In this document: piece after piece, positions 52,044 to 61,488 of the stretch
Position numbering within the stretch: the stretch's first letter is position 1
Layout: every line of letters begins with the position of its first letter
Origin: CAZWKQ01 sp964634005
GTDB taxonomy: Bacteria; Bacteroidota; Bacteroidia; Bacteroidales; JACABE01
Reading direction: 5' to 3'
Length of the DNA stretch: 64,000 bases
NCBI GenBank assembly: GCA_964634005.1
Contig: CAZWKQ010000001.1
Span: 372,001-436,000, forward strand
The notes under the pieces: model-generated
Database searches by the model: none
Told to the model about the DNA's origin: nothing
The model's input: only the letters and a program-made list of their open reading frames with translations
Position numbers and translations under genes: made by a program

Positions 52044-52466
52044 ATGGCAGGAATAAACAAAGTAATTTTAATTGGCAATTTAGGGAAAGATCCCGAAATT
52101 ACCAATATTGGTAACGATGTGAAAAAAGCTTCATTTTCACTTGCCACTACCGAAACGTACAAAAACAAAGACGGAATCAGAACTGACCAAACCGAATGGC
52201 ATAACATTGTATTATGGAGAGGTTTGGCCGATATTGCTGAACAATATCTCAGAAAAGGCAGTAGAATCTATCTCGAAGGAAGCATAAGATATAGATCTTA
52301 CGACGATAAAGACGGGAATAAAAGGTATATTACCGAAATTGTCGGTGATTCTTTTCTAATGCTCGACAGCAAAGCTTCTGAAGGTAATAAAGTTGCAGAT
52401 AACTTTTCAAAACCTGAACCAAAAGCACCTATTGAATCAGTTCCCGACGACGACTTACCATTTTAA
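52044..52466 (+). CDS. ssb: Single-stranded DNA-binding protein
   Basis: 140 residues. OB fold: INKVILIGNLGKDPEI, FSLATTETYKNKDG, TEWHNIVLWRGLADIAEQYLRKGSRIYLEGSI. The acidic C-terminal tip ESVPDDDLPF is the protein-interaction tail of SSB. Coats ssDNA in replication and repair. Head of the ssb-gldE-gldD unit, a gene order conserved in Bacteroidota (usually after mutY, which is not here). Confidence 0.96.
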   Translation: MAGINKVILIGNLGKDPEITNIGNDVKKASFSLATTETYKNKDGIRTDQTEWHNIVLWRGLADIAEQYLRKGSRIYLEGSIRYRSYDDKDGNKRYITEIVGDSFLMLDSKASEGNKVADNFSKPEPKAPIESVPDDDLPF

Positions 52467-52541
52467 AAGCAATTGAAACCTTAATCTCATCTATAAATAA
52501 TTGATAATGATTGTTTTTAAGGAAAATATTAATAAAGTAAA

Positions 52542-53882
52542 ATGGAAATAGAAACATTTTTGATGACAGTAATTACAATCATTGCTGTCATCAAATCTTT
52601 TACATTAACAACTTTTATCGGCATTTTAATTGTAATTATTTTACTTTTTTTCTCTGCACTTATCTCAGGTTCCGAAAATGCTTATTTTTCCTTAAAACAA
52701 ACTGAAATAGACTCAATTAAGAGTTCTTCTGCAAAAAGAAAGTCAAAGCTAATATCAAATTTGGGTAATCCCAAATTATTGCTCGCTACTATACTTATTT
52801 CCAACAATTTCGTCAATACTGCAATAGTTATTCTATCTTCCTTTTTGGTAAATCAAACTTTTGATTTTTCGGATGCACCGATATTGGGCTTACTGATACA
52901 AATAGGTGTAATAACATCCGTTATTCTGTTTGCTGGCGAGATATTGCCAAAAATTATTGCAACTCAAAAAGCTGTTCAAATTGCTTTATTTATGGCAATA
53001 CCGCTCGACTTTCTTTCAAAATTATTTAAGCCTTTCTCATGGATATTGATAAAATCGAGTAACATCATAGATAAAAAAATCTCGAAAAAATCGCATAATA
53101 TATCTATTGAAGAATTATCGGACGCAATTGATATTACTTCAAACAGCACAAATCACAAAGAGGAAACAAAAATACTGAAAGGAATTGTCAATTTTGGAGA
53201 TATTGATGTTAAGGAAATTATGAAATCACGAATTGATGTTGTAGCTGTTGATATTAATACCCCTTTTGACGAAATGCTTAATAAGGTTGTTAATTGCGGA
53301 TATTCGCGTATTCCTGTTTACAAAGAAAATTTCGATCATATTGAGGGAATTTTATATATAAAAAACCTTTTAGCTTTTTTAAACGAACCGGCTGATTTTC
53401 AATGGCGAAAATTGATTAAACCTGCATTTTTCGTTCCTGAAAACAAAAAAATTAACGATATGCTTAAAGAGTTTCAGGAGAAGAAAATACACCTTGCAAT
53501 TGTTGTCGACGAATACGGCGGAACTTCAGGAATTGTTACTCTCGAAGATATTATTGAAGAGATTGTAGGCGATATTAAAGACGAATTTGATACTATCAGT
53601 AATGAAACTTTATATTCGAAAATTGACGACAATACATACATTTTTGAAGGTAAAATTACTTTAAACGATTTCTATAAAATATTGAAAATTGAAGATAAAA
53701 TCTTTGGAGATATTAAAGGAGAATCCGATACTTTGGCAGGATTAATATTAGAAAATCAGGGAAAGATTCCTGAATTAAATTCAGAAATAACTATTAATAA
53801 TTTTCGTTTTATTATTGAATCTGCTGATAATAGAAGAATTAAAAAAATCAAACTGATAATTGACAACAAATCAACACAATAA
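52542..53882 (+). CDS. gldE: Gliding-motility-associated protein GldE (CNNM/CorC-type transporter family)
   Basis: 446 residues. DUF21/CNNM membrane domain (about 15-190, with ENAYFSLKQTEID and GEILPKIIATQKA), a CBS pair (about 205-335: VKEIMKSRIDVVAVDINTPF and HLAIVVDEYGGTSGIVTLEDIIEEIVGDI) and a CorC_HlyC domain (about 350-440). Homologues are metal-ion (Mg/Co) handling proteins. Identification as GldE rests on the position between ssb and gldD. In gliding bacteria GldE supports GldD; in non-gliders the pair is kept alongside T9SS. Confidence 0.9.
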   Translation: MEIETFLMTVITIIAVIKSFTLTTFIGILIVIILLFFSALISGSENAYFSLKQTEIDSIKSSSAKRKSKLISNLGNPKLLLATILISNNFVNTAIVILSSFLVNQTFDFSDAPILGLLIQIGVITSVILFAGEILPKIIATQKAVQIALFMAIPLDFLSKLFKPFSWILIKSSNIIDKKISKKSHNISIEELSDAIDITSNSTNHKEETKILKGIVNFGDIDVKEIMKSRIDVVAVDINTPFDEMLNKVVNCGYSRIPVYKENFDHIEGILYIKNLLAFLNEPADFQWRKLIKPAFFVPENKKINDMLKEFQEKKIHLAIVVDEYGGTSGIVTLEDIIEEIVGDIKDEFDTISNETLYSKIDDNTYIFEGKITLNDFYKILKIEDKIFGDIKGESDTLAGLILENQGKIPELNSEITINNFRFIIESADNRRIKKIKLIIDNKSTQ

Positions 53883-53883
53883 G

Positions 53884-54468
53884 ATGAAATATATTTTATC
53901 AATTCCTCTTTTAATAATCTCGTTTTTTGTATTTTTTTCGTGTGATAACGAAAATTATTCACCAAAACCCCGGACATATTTCAGAATAAATCTTCCTGAA
54001 AAAGAATATCAAATTTTCGATACCATTTTCCCCTACTCTTTCGAATATCCTACTTATGCTAAAATTATTACTAATAATAAACCCGATTACGGTAAATATT
54101 GGATGAATATCTTTTTCCCCGATTATAATGCAACAGTACATATTACATACAAAGTTGTCAATAACAACTTGGACAGTCTGACAGAAAATGCAAGGAAATT
54201 TGTTGATAAACATATTTCTAAAGCTACTTCAATAAAGGAAAAATCGTTCGAAAACCCTCAAAACAAAGTTTTTAGCTTGGTTTATGATATTAAAGGAAAT
54301 GAAGTTGCTTCTCCATATCAGTTTTATGCAACAGATCTTAAAAAACATTTTATCAGAGGAGCATTATATTTCAATCAACAGCCAAACAACGATTCACTGG
54401 CTCCGGTTATAGAATTTATCGAAAAAGATATTGATTATATGATAAGTACTCTAAAATGGAAAAATTAG
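53884..54468 (+). CDS. gldD: Gliding motility lipoprotein GldD
   Basis: 194 residues from the ATG at 53884, one base after the gldE stop. Lipobox FFSC (Cys20) then the GldD signature: YFRINLPEKEYQIFD, PYSFEYPTYAKI, KYWMNIFFPDYNATVHITYK, SPYQFYATD and FIRGALYFN. GldD is needed for gliding and T9SS function in Flavobacterium. Its presence agrees with the two T9SS cargo proteins in the window. Convergent with the histidine kinase gene with a 9-nt gap. Confidence 0.9.
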   Translation: MKYILSIPLLIISFFVFFSCDNENYSPKPRTYFRINLPEKEYQIFDTIFPYSFEYPTYAKIITNNKPDYGKYWMNIFFPDYNATVHITYKVVNNNLDSLTENARKFVDKHISKATSIKEKSFENPQNKVFSLVYDIKGNEVASPYQFYATDLKKHFIRGALYFNQQPNNDSLAPVIEFIEKDIDYMISTLKWKN

Positions 54469-54477
54469 CCAATAAAA

Positions 54478-57400
54478 CTATGCCTTTGTAAACTTAATAT
54501 AAAACTCCGTTCCTTTTCCTTCTTCCGATACAAACCATATTTCTCCTTTGTTCGTCTCTATTATGCTTTTAACTATTGCCAATCCCAAACCCATTCCCGA
54601 TGATTTGGTCGTAAAATTCGGAGAAAATATCTTTTCTTTCATTTCATTATCTATGCCTCTACCATTATCTTTAATTTTTAGCGTAACGCTTGTATTGTCT
54701 TTAGTTAACTCAATTATTATCAAACCTTTTTCATCACTTTGCACTGCTTGAATTGCATTTTTAATAAGGTTATTGAAAACTTGTATCATCTGCTTTTTAT
54801 CGGCATAAATAAGGCAATTATCTTCAATTTTAGTTTCTATTTCAATATTATTGTCAACACTTGTAATAAACAAATTTACAGTAGATTGTAATATTTCTGA
54901 AAGATTTAAAATACTAAAATTAGTGGACGACATTTTTGCAAAATCGGAAAATTCTGAGGCAATTTCCGAGAGTGAATCTATTTGTTCTATCAATGTTTTT
55001 GAAAACTTGTTAAGTCTTTTATCCCAATCATCAACCTTGTCATTCCATGCTTTTTGAAGATGTTGTATGCTAAGTTTCATAGGTGTCAGAGGATTTTTTA
55101 TTTCATGAGCAACTTGTTTTGCCATTTCACGCCAAGCCTGCTCTCTTTCCGATTTAGCGAGCATTTCGGCGCTTAGGGCAATTTGGTCAATCATCGAATT
55201 ATAGTCTTTTATTAATTTACCTATTTCGTCATTCCTGAACCACTCTATCTTCTCATTAGATTTACCTAACTTCAGCTGAGACATTTTTTCCTGAATCAAT
55301 CGTAATGGTCTTGTAATATAATTTGAAATAAAAATTGCGATTAATAATGCTATTGAAGTTAAAAATATATAAATATTCAAATAAGTAGTTAAAAATGAAG
55401 CTATTTCTCTTTTTATTTCATTGTGTTTTGCAAAATAAGGAAGGTTTAAAAAAGCAACTAATTTATTATCAATATTTTTAAATGGAATATATGCCGATAA
55501 ATACTCATATTTACCTATTTTTTCTTTATTGATGTAAATATTCTTTTCTTTCTTGTAAAGTTCGTAGTATGCAATAGGATTTATTTTTTCAGAAATAAGA
55601 TTTTCTTCAAAAATCTGAGAACGTGAGGAAGCAATCAGATTACCGTTTGTATCGTATAAGTTTATATCCGTAAAGAAAATATTCGATAGGTTCACAAGCA
55701 TATCATAAATAGACTCATTTTGGCTTAAATTGATTTCTTTCACCCCTCCTATTAGCGTTTCAAGTTCTACTAATACTGAATGAGCTTTTTCAGTCAGTAA
55801 TTCTTTATGTTTCTCATTATTCAACGATGAAATATATATTAATGTAGAAACGCCAACCAGAAGAAAAGAAATCAGCAATATTGTTATTATTGATAGTTGA
55901 AGCCTTAATTTAAAACTGGATTTTGTAAACTTTGTTTTCGATAAATTTCCAAAAAAGAATAGAAATAAAAGTAAAAAAATTGCAAAAAATGAAAACAAAT
56001 AAGAAAAAGGCAGAATAAACCCGAAAAAGCTTTGATTCTTTTGGCTTAAAATTAATAATGATTTTTCATTTGGACGATATATCAAATGATTATACCCGTC
56101 TTGATCAATAAAATAGTAGGTTTTTTCTTTGTAATTTTTAAAATCAATTGTATTATAGTATTTCGATTTACCGAAGTTCTTATATAGCAAACCATTGTGA
56201 TAACGTGCATAAGAATATGACGATATATCCTGCAATGTATTGGCTTTTTTATCAATCAACAATTCGGGATATCCCAAGTCTTTTATTATAAATTTCGCAT
56301 TTAACTCAATATAGATTGAAGTTCTGAGCATTGAATCGGGGCTATGCTCAAAAAGCCTGATAAGTGATATATAGTTTTTTTCATATACATTATCATTAAG
56401 CAAAAATAGATTTTCGGTCATTGTTGGCATTCCATGAGCCGTAATTTTGTCATAAAAGAACTTGTCGCAATTATAATACCCAAAATCAGGTTTAATAAAT
56501 AAATTCTGAAAGTCTTTACATACAGTAATTTGAGTATTATATTTACTCCAATACCCTTTGAAATATTTATACTTTAAGTGATTGATTATTTCATTTTCAG
56601 GGGCAAATGATTTAATTAAATTGCTAAGGGTTGTGTCGTTCTTTATTTTTTTATATATATCGCTATACAAATACTCGCTCATAGGATCGTTTTCAACAGC
56701 AAGTTTTTGCATTAAAAGTTTTCTTTTATCTTTTTCTTTTTGCTGATTGAATTGATTAAAACCTAAAGAAGCAAATACGGAAAAAATTAATAAGTAAATT
56801 CCGTAATAGTATATTTTTTTTATTTTGTTTTTATAACTTTCTGTTATAAAAGCTGTAATTGAAAATATAATCGTAAATGAAACAAAGGCTAATCCCTCAC
56901 TAAATAAAATTTTACGATAAAAAAATAGAGAAGCTAAAAACGATAAAATTGCTATTAATACAACAGTTTTTCTTTCGCTGTAATTGAATATTATTTCTAT
57001 TATCTTACTTATCAGCAATACTAAGGAAATATTTATTACGGCAAGTATAATTAAAACAATAATACTTAAATAATTTAGTGATAATGGGTTGTTTATAGTC
57101 AAACTAATACCTGAATCAATAATTAAACTTCTAAACAATTGAGAATAGCCTATCAAAAGGGTAAATACTACTAAAGTCATTAAAAAAACAATAATTAAGC
57201 TTAACTTCCCTTTTGTTCCTGAAGTTTTTGTTTCAGTACGATAAAAAATCAAGGATAAAATAAAGACAATACAGATATTCACTGTCAAATCTCCTAAAGA
57301 TGGCAATATGCCTGACGAAGCGTAATAAAACGGACTAAATAGTTTTGATTGATATAAGAAATCCGGAATCTGAAAATAATATATCAGCCATCTTAAAATT

Positions 57401-58131
57401 AATATATCTAAAGAAAATACAATGAATAATACAATTTTATTTTTATCGAAAATTTTAAGCCTTAAATAAATATCATATAAAAATGAAATAAAAATAATGA
57501 AGGCAATCAAGTAAATAAGAAATATTAAAAAAACCGACAATTCATTATATGGTTTTGATTTTTCGAATTGTACAGAAAATAAGAAATTGTTTTTATTATC
57601 GTAAATATTCTGCGTACCTTTATCAATCGACAAAACTATATTTGAAGGTACTTTTATTTCCGATTGAAACTGATTTTCGAGGTATTCGTTTTGATAGTTA
57701 TATTCTTTTTTTATAAGCTGTACATAAACAAAATTATTTTTACCCGATACTTTATTATTAGCCAAATACCACCCGTTAGAAAATTTAAAAAATCCGGGAA
57801 ATGAATTTTTAATGTTTACTGGGTTAACCGAGTTATTCGACCAAAATATCAACGAGTCATTTTCGTAGATAAATAAAGTATTGTCGGTACCATTTTTGTT
57901 TACAAATGTTAACAGTTTTGAGTTATCTGAATTTTTGTTATAAAAAGTAACAACTTTTTCTAAAAATTCTTCGCTATTTTCAATTTTCTTAAAAATAGCT
58001 TTTTGTAATTTTTTTCTGCAATACTCTATATTATCCGATCTTTTCTCAAAATTAATCAGAATCTGAGCTAAGATTATAAAAAATAAAACTAAAGATATTT
58101 TGAAGAAAATCCTATGTTCTTTTATTCTCAT
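54478..58131 (-). CDS. Large membrane sensor histidine kinase
   Basis: 1217 residues, unusually large. N-terminal helix and periplasmic loop (about 30-190), a block of about eight membrane helices (about 195-450), a second extracytoplasmic region (about 460-720), two more helices (about 725-800), a sensor loop and a last helix at about 930, HAMP (about 950-1000), HisKA with QVAHEIKNPLTPMKLSIQHL (phospho-His near 1011) and HATPase with NNLIKNAIQAV (N box), DNGRGID (G1) and GMGLGLAIVKSI (G2). No response regulator gene is adjacent, so the partner is unknown. The long polytopic sensor suggests detection at or within the membrane. Confidence 0.9.
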   Translation of the reverse strand: MRIKEHRIFFKISLVLFFIILAQILINFEKRSDNIEYCRKKLQKAIFKKIENSEEFLEKVVTFYNKNSDNSKLLTFVNKNGTDNTLFIYENDSLIFWSNNSVNPVNIKNSFPGFFKFSNGWYLANNKVSGKNNFVYVQLIKKEYNYQNEYLENQFQSEIKVPSNIVLSIDKGTQNIYDNKNNFLFSVQFEKSKPYNELSVFLIFLIYLIAFIIFISFLYDIYLRLKIFDKNKIVLFIVFSLDILILRWLIYYFQIPDFLYQSKLFSPFYYASSGILPSLGDLTVNICIVFILSLIFYRTETKTSGTKGKLSLIIVFLMTLVVFTLLIGYSQLFRSLIIDSGISLTINNPLSLNYLSIIVLIILAVINISLVLLISKIIEIIFNYSERKTVVLIAILSFLASLFFYRKILFSEGLAFVSFTIIFSITAFITESYKNKIKKIYYYGIYLLIFSVFASLGFNQFNQQKEKDKRKLLMQKLAVENDPMSEYLYSDIYKKIKNDTTLSNLIKSFAPENEIINHLKYKYFKGYWSKYNTQITVCKDFQNLFIKPDFGYYNCDKFFYDKITAHGMPTMTENLFLLNDNVYEKNYISLIRLFEHSPDSMLRTSIYIELNAKFIIKDLGYPELLIDKKANTLQDISSYSYARYHNGLLYKNFGKSKYYNTIDFKNYKEKTYYFIDQDGYNHLIYRPNEKSLLILSQKNQSFFGFILPFSYLFSFFAIFLLLFLFFFGNLSKTKFTKSSFKLRLQLSIITILLISFLLVGVSTLIYISSLNNEKHKELLTEKAHSVLVELETLIGGVKEINLSQNESIYDMLVNLSNIFFTDINLYDTNGNLIASSRSQIFEENLISEKINPIAYYELYKKEKNIYINKEKIGKYEYLSAYIPFKNIDNKLVAFLNLPYFAKHNEIKREIASFLTTYLNIYIFLTSIALLIAIFISNYITRPLRLIQEKMSQLKLGKSNEKIEWFRNDEIGKLIKDYNSMIDQIALSAEMLAKSEREQAWREMAKQVAHEIKNPLTPMKLSIQHLQKAWNDKVDDWDKRLNKFSKTLIEQIDSLSEIASEFSDFAKMSSTNFSILNLSEILQSTVNLFITSVDNNIEIETKIEDNCLIYADKKQMIQVFNNLIKNAIQAVQSDEKGLIIIELTKDNTSVTLKIKDNGRGIDNEMKEKIFSPNFTTKSSGMGLGLAIVKSIIETNKGEIWFVSEEGKGTEFYIKFTKA

Positions 58132-58469
58132 TTAATTTTTTCAGCTAAGTTAAATTTAATTGATAACAAAATTAAAGCCTTTTATTTTTATTTTTTCTTA
58201 TAAAATCTGACAAAAAAGCCAAAACGTTAATTATCAATAATATAACTTTGGCTTAAAATTAACGCTTTAAATCAAAGATCTCTTAAAAAACATATAAACA
58301 TACTCTACAAGGATAAAAATGCGTATAAATGCCTTAAATTCGATTTAGTATATTTATTTGTAAAAAGGAGGCAGAACTGATTTACTCGAGTAAATTTTTC
58401 GACATAAAAAGACAAAAGAATAGTTTTCATTTGTAAAAAACTATAGAGAAAGTTTAAAATTAAAAAATT
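58132..58469. other. 338-nt intergenic region with a 16-bp palindrome
   Basis: No convincing gene. It contains the histidine kinase promoter (58167-58174), a plus-strand TAACTTTG box (58243-58250) with no gene behind it, alternative inverted repeats (AAGCCAAA with TTTGGCTT, and CGTTAATT with AATTAACG) at 58215-58264, an AAAGGAGG-like stretch near 58365, and the perfect palindrome ATTTACTCGAGTAAAT at 58380-58395. The box plus hairpins could mean a small RNA, unproven. Confidence 0.5.
58167..58174 (-). promoter_or_regulatory. Promoter -7 box TAATTTTG for the histidine kinase
   Basis: Exact TAnnTTTG on the minus strand, 35 nt before the ATG at 58131. Confidence 0.5.
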
Positions 58470-60341
58470 TTATCTGCCGAGATAAACTATTAAAACAGAA
58501 ATATCAGATGGCGATACTCCAGAAATTCTAGAAGCCTGCCCTATTGTTTTGGGTTTTATTTTATTGAGTTTTTCGCGTGCTTCAAAAGAAAGTGATTTTA
58601 GTTTATGATAGTCAAAATTCTCATGAAGCACAATGTTTTCGAACTTTCCGAGTTTATCTGCTATTTCCTGTTCTTTTTCAATATATCCTTCGTACTTAAT
58701 GAAAATTTCAGCTTCCTCATAAATTTCATCGTTATTAACTTTAATTTCTTTTATTTTAGTACTTAACTCACTATCGAACGACATTAGATCGGACAAATAT
58801 ATCTGAGGTCGGAGTAATAAATTGGAGAGTTTTACTTTTTGCTGAATTTCGGCAGTTTGTTTTTCCTTGAGTAAATCGTTGACTTGTTCGGGTTTTATAC
58901 TGTAATTCTTAATAAAATGTATTACTTTTTCCAAGTTTTTCTTTTTTTCGACAACTCTATTATACCTATCTTCAGAAGCCAAGCCAATTTCATAAGATAG
59001 CGGAGTTAATCTTAAGTCGGCATTATCTTGTCGCAATAAAATCCGATATTCGGCTCGCGATGTGAACATACGATAAGGTTCATCGACACCTTTTGTAACC
59101 AAATCGTCAATTAGAACACCTATATAAGCCTGATGGCGCTTTAAAACAAATTCTTCCTTATTATTAATCTTAAGATGTGCATTAATTCCAGCAATCAAAC
59201 CCTGTGCCGCTGCCTCTTCGTAACCAGTTGTTCCATTGATTTGGCCGGCGAAATACAAGTTCTGAACTTTTTTAGTTTCCAGTGTATATTTTAGCTGAGT
59301 TGGTGGAAAATAATCATATTCTATTGCATATCCTGGTTTGATAATTTTGGCATTTTCAAATCCGTGTATTCTTCTTAATGCGCTAAATTGAACATCTTCG
59401 GGCAAAGATGAAGAAAACCCGTTTAAATAATATTCATTTGTATTCCAGCCTTGAGGCTCTAAAAAAAGCTGATGCTTATCCTTATGTGAAAATCTTTCAA
59501 TTTTATCCTCAATCGAAGGACAATATCTTGGACCTATGCCTGAAATTCTTCCGGTAAACATAGGCGACTTGCTGAAGCCGGTACGTAAAATATTGTGTAC
59601 TTCGATGGAAGTATATGCTAAATAACAACTTCTTTGCTTTGTCAATACCGGTGTGTCGGTAAAAGAAAATTTGCCCGGCTTTTCATCTCCTTTTTGCTCT
59701 GTTAATGCATCGAAATTAATAGTTCTACCGTCAATTCTGACGGGTGTTCCTGTTTTCATTCTGCTATATTCGAAGCCCAAAGATGATAAATATTCGGTAA
59801 GTCCATTTGCGGCTTTTTCGCCAATACGACCTCCTCCGAAATTTTTCTCTCCGATATGAATTACACCGTTCAAAAATGTGCCATTTGTAAGAATAACAGC
59901 TTTGGAATAAATAGTAAGCCCTAAACTTGTTTTTACACCTAAAACGATGTTGTTTTTTACTTCGAGTGCAACAACCATATCCTGCCAAAAATCGACATTA
60001 GGCGTATTTTCGAGCATATTCTTCCACATTGAAGAAAACATCATTCTGTCGCTTTGAGCTCTCGGGCTCCACATTGCAGGTCCTTTAGATCTGTTGAGCA
60101 TTCGGAACTGAACCATAGTTTTATCGGTTACAATAGCTGAATAACCTCCCAAAGCATCGATTTCGCGCACTATTTGACCTTTAGCAACGCCTCCCATAGC
60201 AGGGTTACACGACATTTGTGCAATATTATCGAGATTCATAGTGATAAGCAAGACCTTTGAACCTAAATTTGCTGCCGCTGCTGCTGCCTCACATCCTGCA
60301 TGACCCGCTCCTACTACTATTATATCGTACTCACCAAACAT
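58470..60341 (-). CDS. mnmG: tRNA uridine-5-carboxymethylaminomethyl modification enzyme MnmG (GidA)
   Basis: 623 residues, full length. FAD-binding Rossmann motif DIIVVGAGHAGCEAA, then MSCNPAMGGVAKGQIVREIDALGG, the conserved GIGPRYCPSIEDKIERF and AGQINGTTGYEEAAAQGLIAGINAH, and the C-terminal helical domain ending ARISGVSPSDISVL-type (here SRISGVSPSDISVLIVYLGR). With MnmE it modifies wobble U34. The gene is often near the replication origin, consistent with the parS site just upstream. Confidence 0.97.
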   Translation of the reverse strand: MFGEYDIIVVGAGHAGCEAAAAAANLGSKVLLITMNLDNIAQMSCNPAMGGVAKGQIVREIDALGGYSAIVTDKTMVQFRMLNRSKGPAMWSPRAQSDRMMFSSMWKNMLENTPNVDFWQDMVVALEVKNNIVLGVKTSLGLTIYSKAVILTNGTFLNGVIHIGEKNFGGGRIGEKAANGLTEYLSSLGFEYSRMKTGTPVRIDGRTINFDALTEQKGDEKPGKFSFTDTPVLTKQRSCYLAYTSIEVHNILRTGFSKSPMFTGRISGIGPRYCPSIEDKIERFSHKDKHQLFLEPQGWNTNEYYLNGFSSSLPEDVQFSALRRIHGFENAKIIKPGYAIEYDYFPPTQLKYTLETKKVQNLYFAGQINGTTGYEEAAAQGLIAGINAHLKINNKEEFVLKRHQAYIGVLIDDLVTKGVDEPYRMFTSRAEYRILLRQDNADLRLTPLSYEIGLASEDRYNRVVEKKKNLEKVIHFIKNYSIKPEQVNDLLKEKQTAEIQQKVKLSNLLLRPQIYLSDLMSFDSELSTKIKEIKVNNDEIYEEAEIFIKYEGYIEKEQEIADKLGKFENIVLHENFDYHKLKSLSFEAREKLNKIKPKTIGQASRISGVSPSDISVLIVYLGR

Positions 60342-60397
60342 TATTAATTTTTTTGTTTACAAGCTTTAATTCTTACTTTCGTTGATACACTCATATA

Positions 60398-60413
60398 TGT
60401 TTCACGTGAAACT
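60398..60413. promoter_or_regulatory. parS centromere-like site
   Basis: TGTTTCACGTGAAACT matches the ParB-binding parS consensus TGTTTCACGTGAAACA at 15 of 16 bases; the 14-bp inner palindrome (60399-60412) is perfect. It lies 57 nt upstream of the mnmG start codon. parS sites cluster around the chromosome origin. Confidence 0.88.
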
Positions 60414-60510
60414 AATCGCTAAATATTAAATTAACTTTCTTAAACTCAGAGTTTACAGTTGTAATTTAGTTCACACTTTTAAAATTTTATTTCAATTACT
60501 AAAAAACAGA

Positions 60511-60540
60511 TAAAAATCGCAAAAGTTTTTGCGATTTTTA
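60511..60540 (-). terminator. Terminator after the DUF4175-ATPase-ybeY genes
   Basis: 14-bp perfect stem TAAAAATCGCAAAA / TTTTGCGATTTTTA (arms 60511-60524, 60527-60540) with a 2-nt tip. It is symmetrical, but on the minus strand it follows the ybeY stop by 21 nt and is trailed by a T-rich run, so it ends that operon before mnmG. Confidence 0.75.
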
Positions 60541-60561
60541 TAACTAAACAATAATAAATTT

Positions 60562-60993
60562 TTAATTTAATTTTTTCAGCAAAGATAGTGAATTATCTTC
60601 TTTTTGACGCATCAGTTGCTTTTCGGCTTTTGTTTTATCGCGATAACCAATCAAATGCAGCACACCATGAGCCATAACCCTGTTTAGCTCTTGATTAAAG
60701 GGAACTTTAAACTTTACGGCATTTTCTTCTACTCTGGTAATGCTTATAAAAATATCACCGCTTATTTTTCCTTTATTTTCGGCGGTGTAATCAAAAGTAA
60801 TAATATCTGTTAAAGTGTTATGCTTGAGGTATTGCTTATTCAGCTCACTTAAATAATCATCATCAGTAAATATAAACGTAATGTTTCCGGGTATTTTATT
60901 TTCTGAAACAATCAATTCTTTAATCCACTTTTTTAATAAAGTTTTATTTTTTATTATTTTGGCGTATTGCTCAGAATAGAAAAAAATTCCCAT
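60562..60993 (-). CDS. ybeY: Endoribonuclease YbeY (rRNA maturation factor)
   Basis: 143 residues, normal length. Zinc motif VMAHGVLHLIGYRDKTKAEKQLMRQKE gives HGxxHLxGY; the third His of the usual HxxxHxxxxxH set is replaced by Asp in GYRD, as in many Bacteroidota. ISITRVEENA and HNTLTDIITFDY are further family blocks. Acts in 16S rRNA 3' end maturation and ribosome quality control. Starts 6 nt after the ATPase gene. Confidence 0.92.
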   Translation of the reverse strand: MGIFFYSEQYAKIIKNKTLLKKWIKELIVSENKIPGNITFIFTDDDYLSELNKQYLKHNTLTDIITFDYTAENKGKISGDIFISITRVEENAVKFKVPFNQELNRVMAHGVLHLIGYRDKTKAEKQLMRQKEDNSLSLLKKLN

Positions 60994-60999
60994 TTATAA

Positions 61000-61488
61000 T
61001 TAAGATTTTGAAACAGGATGCTGTTTTGAAACTTGATGATATTCATCTAAAGCCTGTTTACGGTTTTCAATAATAATTTGATTAATATTACATAAATCAA
61101 ACTTTATTTTTATTGTTTTACCTCCGTCGAGAAACTCAACTTTATCGGAAAGGCTTTTAATAAGGTATAAACCTCTTCCGGATGTATTTTCCTGGTTTAT
61201 ATCGGTAGGATCGGGTAAATTATTATAATCGAAACCATTGCCTTGATCGTGAATTATAAAAATGAATGATTTATTATCTTTTCCGAATTTTATATCTACA
61301 TTTTTGGTATTATTTTCTTTATTACCATGAGTAATTGCATTCTTAACCGCCTCAGTTACAGCTACAGATATATTACCGAAAATAGTATTATTTATATTAT
61401 ATTCTTCGCATAATTCTTCAATAAATCGCTGCACTATCAGCAAGTTTTGTAAGCTTGAAGCTATTGTAATTTTTTTTAACACATTCAT
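61000..61488 (-). CDS. RsbW-type ATP-binding protein (anti-sigma/serine kinase family)
   Basis: 162 residues, GHKL ATPase fold alone: VAVTEAVKNAITHGNKEN (N box), DQGNGFDYNNLPDP (G1) and SGRGLYLIKSLSDKVEF (G2). Stand-alone HATPase_c_2 proteins of this kind are usually anti-sigma factors or partner-switch serine kinases. No anti-anti-sigma or sigma gene is adjacent, so the target is open. It abuts the DUF4175 gene directly and ybeY follows after 6 nt, so all three are co-transcribed. Confidence 0.85.
   Translation of the reverse strand: MNVLKKITIASSLQNLLIVQRFIEELCEEYNINNTIFGNISVAVTEAVKNAITHGNKENNTKNVDIKFGKDNKSFIFIIHDQGNGFDYNNLPDPTDINQENTSGRGLYLIKSLSDKVEFLDGGKTIKIKFDLCNINQIIIENRKQALDEYHQVSKQHPVSKS

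Noticed and set aside
58330..58359. Nine-codon reading frame in the kinase-mnmG spacer
   Set aside because: Too short, with no ribosome site ahead of it and no similarity that I recognise.
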